Positions 27,895 through 33,533 of a stretch of 33,533 bases of DNA are shown here, piece by piece; within the stretch, counting starts at the first letter, position 1; each line of letters begins with the position of its first letter. Source of the DNA: Amphimedon queenslandica (Eukaryota; Porifera; Demospongiae; Haplosclerida; Niphatidae); the NCBI RefSeq assembly GCF_000090795.2, contig NW_003546549.1:1-33533 (forward strand), written 5' to 3'. Under the pieces are notes generated by a model. That model saw nothing but the letters and a program-made list of their open reading frames with translations. It ran no database searches and was not told the origin of the DNA. The position numbers were made by a program, and so were the translations under genes.

Positions 27895-28143
27895 TCTCAC
27901 CCTCTTCTTCCTTCTTTGATAGCCTCAGGCACAAATCTAACAGAAACTATAGGACCCTAGTAAAGGAAGAGAGGAGGAGTAATGGTAGGCTCCTGATCAG
28001 AGTGAAGGAGGTAAGAATAAGAGGAGAGGATCCAATACCTGACACTGAGGTCATGTGTCTCTGGTACTAATTACTCTAACACGGGGGCACGCCCACAACA
28101 ATATTAATCATTCATTATTATCACATTAAGATTAATTTCAATC
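27895..28143. promoter_or_regulatory. Divergent promoter region of the PH-domain gene and ELP5
   Basis: The two start codons are 249 bases apart in head-to-head arrangement. There is no TATA box. GGGGGCACGCCCAC at about 28,083-28,096 is the only GC-rich word and could be a promoter element. Shared regulation is inferred from spacing. Confidence 0.4.
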
Positions 28144-29600
28144 ATGGCAGTTTTGCTGAAGAGCATTATTTCTGGTACAGAGGAGAGCTCTAAAGTACTA
28201 CTTGAAGGTTCTTATACTTATTGAAATTTATTGTCATTTTTTTATGTGACAGATTCTACTGAGCATAATGGCCGACCACTTTTAAGAAATATTTTAATTC
28301 AACTTGTGAAAAGGTAATTAATTATGTATGTATCATCATGAATAATAATGATACTGATGTTAGGTATGACATTGTGCATGTGTTACTTACGGACTTGTCT
28401 AAAGATACATGGATAGGAGGTCTGTCTGAATTTGTACTTAAGAGGTAAGTATTAGAAATACTTGCACGTTGTTATTATTAATATTAATATTATTATTATT
28501 ATTATTATTATTTAATAGAATAATTATTAGTCAATGTTTAACTGATCCAGTAGGCTGGAACATTAAAAGGTAATTATTGTAATGTAAAATTTTGAGAATA
28601 ATTCAAATTACTGTAATTTTGCCAATAATACTTATTGTGTTAGAATTACAATTTCTTAATTTGGTACAGTGACAAGTCTCCAGATATACTGATGAATATA
28701 TTTCGGTTTCCTAAACCAGCAATGTCATCCAGTTTAGCACTCATTGTTGATAACTTATCTACTTTGCTAATTTATTATGAGTATACTGAATTGTGTAGAA
28801 CCATTCAAACATTAGGTAAGAGAGAATAGAGAGAGAAAAGGATCATATTACTACTATGATAGGAAAGAGCTATTCAACCTCATACTATCTCATTCATCAT
28901 GATCTTTGTGAAGATCACATAAGTAATGGACTCCACCACGTGATGTCATCAACTATAAGAATGTTTCCAAGAAGAAATGATCAAAAACTTTTGTGCTCTT
29001 TATGCCACAAAAGAAAATCTGGAAAGATACTCAGAGAAGTGAGGAAATATAATAAATTGATTGCTATTATTAGTTTTTGGTATTATAGATAAATACCTAT
29101 GCTATCGAAAATGAAGATATAATTTGTCACAAGTATGAGGAAAAGAATAAAATAGAGAAATCAGTTGAGCAGGTATTTTTAGCAAAATTAATGAGAGTAT
29201 AATTATCCAAGGCATCCTATCACTGTAGGTTCCCATTGATCCAACTGCTAACTTGACCTTTGACCTTCGTTTGACAGAGAGGCAGAAACAAGACAGATCA
29301 CGTGTTATTTTACCTTATACACAACAAATTAACAAAAGTGGAGAAACACAAGTACGTGTAAATGCATCGAGATGGAAATTATAGAGCTATTTTTTCATAT
29401 ACGTATAGCTGGGTTTCACTTTTATTTTTAATTGTACAAAAAGTTATGCATGATAATTTATCCCTCATCTGATACAGTACAATGTGTCTATAAAGACTGT
29501 CATTTTATATTTCTAGATGGGTAGTGGACTAGTAACATATGAATTAGATGAAGTTGATGACTGGGATGAGAGCGACCCAGATGATGACTTGGACATATAA
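28144..29600 (+). CDS. ELP5: Elongator complex protein 5 (289 aa, nine exons)
   Basis: ELP5 is one of the three RecA-like subunits (ELP4-5-6) of Elongator, which modifies wobble uridines of tRNA in the cytoplasm. Exons: 28,144-28,207; 28,253-28,313; 28,364-28,444; 28,519-28,569; 28,670-28,815; 28,863-29,038; 29,089-29,172; 29,229-29,351; 29,517-29,600, summing to 870 bases in frame. Seen: N-terminal LLRNILIQLVKRYDIVHVLL, CLTDPVGWN (DPLNW in vertebrates), SSLALIVDNLSTLL (the Walker-B-like strand), and HDLCEDHISNGLHHV. A C-terminal VPIDPTANLTFDLRLTERQK and the acidic end ESDPDDDLDI are also present, the latter practically the same as in human ELP5. Length is near the human protein. No Walker A motif is visible, as usual for ELP5. 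Confidence 0.93.
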
Positions 29601-29718
29601 TAAATCACACAAGCACACAAACATCAACTTAAAGCAAGCTATAAGTTATATTATACAAATATAAATAATCTACACAATAATAATTATTATTAATCAAAGT
29701 ATTTCTGCTGCCTACTGA

Positions 29719-31835
29719 CTAATGCATCTTTTCTATTTTAATTGTTTCTTCGCGTGAATCTTCAAACTCGTCAACAGGAGCGATGGAGAATGCAGCAACA
29801 ATCGATATGTATAGTATGAGTATAAGGAGACTCACAGCAATAATACCCATCCATGCAGTGATTGTTAGATACCCTGCACAATTATCAGCTGATGAGAATA
29901 CATTTGATGACACATTATAAGGTTGAACCTAAAGAATGAACGAGGAGAGAGGATTTTAAATAATCAGTTCACATTGCTAACAATATTGAAACCATAATTT
30001 TGTCTACCTGCATCCCTTCAAGTAGAACACTAGATCCATTGATTGCTGATGTACTGTAAAAGTTGTACTCATTTGATCCACAGCTGTAACTTAATCCAAA
30101 GTTAACTTTGAAAGCAGTGTAGAGGTTTTGACTTGGCGACTCTCTCTGAGTGATGGAGAAGAAAGTGATTGTGCCTTGATTTTTGTCATCTTCTGGAGCT
30201 TCTTCAGGCTCAACTTTATCCTCTTCTAGCCATATGTAGGAATGTGTGACATTAATAGTAACATTCCAAGAGTTTGGGGTTGATGAATTTTGATAACTAG
30301 GAAACATAAATCTGAAAGAAAAATAAAAGTTAATTAGCATCAAAGTAATATTTTTGCAGAGCTTACTTTAAGATTACCAAGATTTGTGGCCTTGCATTCT
30401 CAAAGTGAGGTGCCTCTGGTCTCACTGGAAAAACTGATTCATCAAATATTGTCCGGTGACACGAGTTAGCATCAGAGTACTGTGTGACATTCTCAATAAC
30501 ATACTCCACTTTAACAAAAGGATATGACTCATTCATGCAGCCTAGAGTCCTATAATTATAATTAAATGTCAAAAATAAATATTCACAGTAATATTAAGTA
30601 GATATTCAGACAGAGTATAGTTTACTTGTTTAGGTCTGATTCACAGCATCCAGTAACATTATAAGGACTGCTTAGTGAGCAGGTGTATGCTGAATTGCTT
30701 GCATTTGGTGTAAATACAACATTATTGTTCATGCAGAAAAGCATACAAGGTGATCCATCTTCACTCTTATTGAATAGTCCGCCAACTGGGCAGTTATTGT
30801 CAACCGAATTTTCTTCTCCTCCTTTGACTTTTATTTTATCATTAATGCTCCGAGGATGTATCAAATGCCTCTATGAATGATAAGGATTATATTCCTTAAT
30901 TGACATGTGCCATGGTCAAATAGGTACTTACTAGTTCAGTGTTGCTTGTGTAAATTGCTAAATAAGTTAACTTCATTTCCCTTACTTTTGTCATGATAGA
31001 ATTGATAAAATGATCTGAACATTTTAAATTGCATAGTTAGAGATATTACCATGCAATACATACCATGAGCCTTGATGTCATCACCTTGAAGATTTATAAC
31101 TAGCAGATTATTTGGGTCAGAGTAGCTTGCTAGCATGGATGCATTCTTCAGTTCTGTCATATAAAAATAGCATAAGAGCTATTAAAACATTTTATAATAC
31201 CTCTGTCACTTTTGTATTGTATTCCAAGTCTCATTTTATTTGCAAGTTCTGCCATCCAATTGGCTCCAATAGACCTATACCCTGTCCAATACTGCGAGCG
31301 AGATGATTCAAACTCATTCTTTAAATATTCAAGAGCAGAGGACGTTTCATAAAAGACACCACCATTTTGAGCAATCCCACTGAATGAGAGCTAAACATAA
31401 GGTATAAAATGAGTAACACTGCTTTAGCATTAGTGTATTCACTGCATTCAATGCACAACAAAGCCACATCGGCTTCATCAATAGAAGTATGTAGACACTG
31501 TATTCAGTCAGTTGTAGTCATACATATGGCCATGGCATGCTGCATGATTTGTGCAGATTGACTGCATCTTTATCATTACTTACTTTTCTTGAATTGAATA
31601 GAATAACCAGGTCAACTTTTCCAGCTTCAAGCTTAGATAAGTCACTAGTCAGGTCATCAATGTTGTATTTGGTTTGCATCCTGGAGAGCAAGTCACTGCA
31701 GTGTTTGATTTATAAGACTCTTTTATTGATTTTAGCTTACTTGTCAGACCAAGCTATGAAAGGGGTTAGATCTTCATCACTTTGGCAGTTAAACACAAAC
31801 AGAAATGTTATTGCAACAGCAAGGAGAAGCTTCAT
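29719..31835 (-). CDS. ATP6AP1: V-type ATPase accessory protein 1, Ac45-like (503 aa, nine exons)
   Basis: Accessory subunit of the vacuolar proton pump, which helps its assembly and sorting. Exons: 31,835-31,741; 31,695-31,584; 31,390-31,201; 31,153-31,064; 31,014-30,932; 30,870-30,626; 30,549-30,367; 30,311-30,008; 29,928-29,719; total 1,512 bases in frame. Seen: signal peptide MKLLLAVAITFLFVFNCQS, then PFIAWSDN near the luminal start (compare VPVLMWS in vertebrates), and FSGIAQNGGVFYETSSALEY. A luminal domain follows with paired cysteines (SPCMLFC, TGCCES, SYSCGS) and many N-glycosylation sites (NVT, NAS, NGS, NVS). A single span lies near residues 457-481 after CAGYLTITAWMG. The tail PVDEFEDSREETIKI resembles the Ac45 tail. 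No furin-type site was noticed in my translation. Convergent with ELP5, 118 bases apart. Confidence 0.88.
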
Positions 31836-32207
31836 AGCTACAGAATCAAATTTCTGTGTAGGTGTGACGGAATTTATTGGCCAGCCCACAATAGTCTACT
31901 AATATAATACACCTACCATAGAAACTAAGAGTACTTAATATGATAACATTAAACTAAAGACTGAAAGTGATTAATGATGAGATCAATGTTCATTATTCAG
32001 ATGATATCTAATTGAGTAGATCTAAATAGAGAAAAATGACAGTGATAATTGACAGCGACATAATGAAACCAAATGAATGTTCAGTTGACAAGGAGAGTAA
32101 AATGGAAAAAATGGCTGTGATAATTACGATAGTGTAGAAAAAATGACAGTAACGATTGGCAGTGACAGCTGAGAGTAAATCTCCATTGCCACTAATAATA
32201 ATTATTA
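31836..32207. other. Spacer between ATP6AP1 and the F-box gene
   Basis: A 372-base spacer holding the ATP6AP1 promoter side and the F-box gene's 3' end. It has short diverged direct repeats around GTGATAATTGACAG/GCGACA, GAAAAAATGGCTGTGATAAT and GAAAAAATGACAGTAACGAT (about 32,031-32,165). No gene is seen. Confidence 0.45.
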
Positions 32208-32741
32208 TTATATATAATGTACAACTACTCTGTAGTTTTTAACTGTAAGTTTATGACCACCACCTCCACCAGGATTCCTACTAAACTCATAATAGTCTCC
32301 TGCTCTAGCTTCAGTTACAATGGGCTCATTCATCAGCTCCGTCCTTGCTTCTTCCTCTTTGTGTGGAGCAACGCCAAGCGGATGGTACTTCACTGCAACA
32401 GCCTCTTCGCCTCTCATTAATTTTAAAAAGATGTCTCCCTTCCGATTCCCCCAGCCTTGATCCTTCCATTTTAAAGATATTACTAACTTCTTCACCGAAC
32501 CAGTCAGCCGCGGGCCATTGAAGTAATGCTCGGGTGTGAAATGGCCCCAACCTGGGCCACTTATCATAAAATCCTTACCCCTTATGACTAGATAACGTGG
32601 TAAAACTGAATATAAACGTTTGCATACCAAACTGAGTGACTGGCTGTCCTCTTCCTTCAGGAAAGATTCGATCTTTAAGAGAACCAACACGGGAAGTAAG
32701 GTTATGTCTGGTTTAGTTGCCAAACCACCAGAGGCAGACAT
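32208..32741 (-). CDS. F-box protein with an uncharacterised C-terminal domain (177 aa, one exon)
   Basis: Intronless gene starting MSASGGLATKPDITLLPVLV. An F-box-like motif occupies about residues 16-50 (LLPVLVLLKIESFLKEEDSQ, then LSLVCKRLYSVL), suggesting a substrate adaptor for an SCF ubiquitin ligase. The rest (about 60-177) looks like a beta-rich domain with GPGWGHFTPEHYFNGPRLTG, SLKWKDQGWGNRKGDIFLKL, a polyglycine patch (GGGGGHKL) and the end VKNYRVVVHYI. I have no family name for this second domain. The role as an SCF adaptor is inferred from the F-box only. Confidence 0.7.
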   Translation of the reverse strand: MSASGGLATKPDITLLPVLVLLKIESFLKEEDSQSLSLVCKRLYSVLPRYLVIRGKDFMISGPGWGHFTPEHYFNGPRLTGSVKKLVISLKWKDQGWGNRKGDIFLKLMRGEEAVAVKYHPLGVAPHKEEEARTELMNEPIVTEARAGDYYEFSRNPGGGGGHKLTVKNYRVVVHYI

Positions 32742-32904
32742 CTTGATGCATGTACAAGTGGGACAAAGGTCAAATCAAAATATCTCGCATACAATAATAA
32801 TTGGCGCATTATTATAATTTGTAAAATTAGTAGTAGCATAGATATTAGAATAGCAAATATTATATATGGTATAAAAGCATTACTGCTGCCAATAATATAA
32901 TAAT
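32742..32904. other. Short spacer between the F-box gene and the right-edge gene
   Basis: A 163-base AT-rich tail-to-head spacer. Nothing recognisable is seen. Confidence 0.4.
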
Positions 32905-33511
32905 TTATATGAGGTCTATAGTTGAGCCGGTTGCAGTAGCCGATGTCTTTTTTGTCACCGTCTCATTTTTTCTGTGCATAAACTCATCAAGAGAATCCAA
33001 GACTGCTTTGCTCTCCTTTTCATTTTGACTCTGTGCCTCTCTCAACGAACACTTGAGCAATAAGTCAGCATTGCCAGTAGACTGGAGGAACGTATAACAT
33101 CTAAAAAACACATCTTTAATTATTAATTCGACAGTGCTGTTATTAGATAATACAACTTGCAAACTACATGTACCAACTGTAATTAAAATTTTTTCAAATT
33201 TTTACTAATTTAATACTAGTTTCACCAAACAAAGGATTTCCACATTTTTAGTGAGTGACACATGAGCTGATCTTGATCATAATAATAATTATGCATTAAT
33301 TTAGGTCAAAGTCTTATATGCTTGGGTTTTATTAACACAACTACCACTATTATCTTACTTATACAAGCAGTAGTAATTAATCTCTGCATCTCTTAGTAAT
33401 CTTTTGAATGCGTTCATGTCCTGGATAATCTATAAGGATACATTCACAATGATGATCCAATCGGTTCACAATAATAGAAATACCTTTAGTTTATATACTT
33501 CAATAACTTTC
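32905..33511 (-). CDS. 3' exons of an unidentified conserved gene, running off the right edge
   Basis: The last three coding exons read 33,511-33,484, 33,429-33,359 and 33,100-32,905, in phase (1, then 0, then 2). They encode KVIEVYKLK, IIQDMNAFKRLLRDAEINYY and CLYKCYTFLQSTGNADLLLK, followed by a charged helix (SLREAQSQNEKESKAVL) and a Ser/Thr-rich end GSTIDLI. Further 5' exons lie beyond 33,533. The mostly helical, well-ordered sequence and standard introns suggest a conserved housekeeping protein, but I cannot name it. Confidence 0.6.
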
Positions 33512-33533
33512 CTAAGATAGAAAGAGTCAACAT

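Noticed and set aside
31537..31902. Plus-strand frame of 121 codons opposite ATP6AP1 exons 1 and 2
   Set aside because: It is antisense to spliced exons whose homology and phases are clear on the minus strand.
1..33533. tRNA, rRNA or other structured RNA genes
   Set aside because: I saw no tRNA A/B-box pair with a matching cloverleaf and no rRNA-like sequence. Without a covariance search, small ncRNAs cannot be excluded.

Overview
The window looks like nuclear DNA of an early-branching animal, most likely a demosponge of the Amphimedon kind. It is AT-rich, the conserved genes are cut by many short GT-AG introns (often 44-55 bases), TACATGTACATGTA-like words are common, and the proteins are metazoan (ELP5, ATP6AP1, an OSBPL10/11-like PH protein, an EPHX3/4-like epoxide hydrolase, an F-box protein). 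The species assignment is inference; the metazoan assignment is well supported.

Left third (1-12,200): seven intronless paralogs, all on the minus strand, each encoding a 281-295 residue multi-pass membrane protein of a family I do not recognise. Two segments of the protein vary strongly between copies while the C-terminal tail is nearly invariant. Each copy sits in a larger duplicated unit with a common 3' module, a common TATA-type core promoter and remnants of a divergent gene. The spacers also hold an MITE with a 5-base target duplication and a nested foldback element.

Middle (12,200-22,900): three small secreted proteins built from DUF5648-type repeats (plus strand, two exons each) are interleaved with two membrane-anchored epoxide-hydrolase paralogs of 11 exons each. 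The hydrolases are on opposite strands and bracket two of the DUF5648 genes. A decayed third hydrolase copy lies near 22.5-22.9 kb, and a short mL49/Img2-like mitochondrial ribosomal protein gene sits between it and the second hydrolase. A truncated copy of the first DUF5648 gene near 3.3 kb shows that a membrane-protein gene and a DUF5648 gene were once duplicated together as a divergent pair.

Right third (22,900-33,533): ordinary, densely packed conserved genes. They are a PH-domain ORP10/11-like protein with no sterol-binding domain (minus), ELP5 (plus, sharing a 249-base divergent promoter region with it), ATP6AP1/Ac45 (minus, convergent with ELP5), an F-box protein with an uncharacterised C-terminal domain (minus), and the 3' exons of an unidentified conserved gene that runs off the right edge (minus). 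A dispersed repeat of roughly 185 bases with a CTATAGTACAGGG-like core sits in introns of several genes and flanks one ORP exon in inverted orientation.

The likely accessory content is the fast-duplicating cluster at 1-23 kb: membrane proteins, secreted repeat proteins and epoxide hydrolases. Whether these act together is not shown by the sequence. All exon models were built by hand from splice consensus, reading phase and paralog or family comparison.
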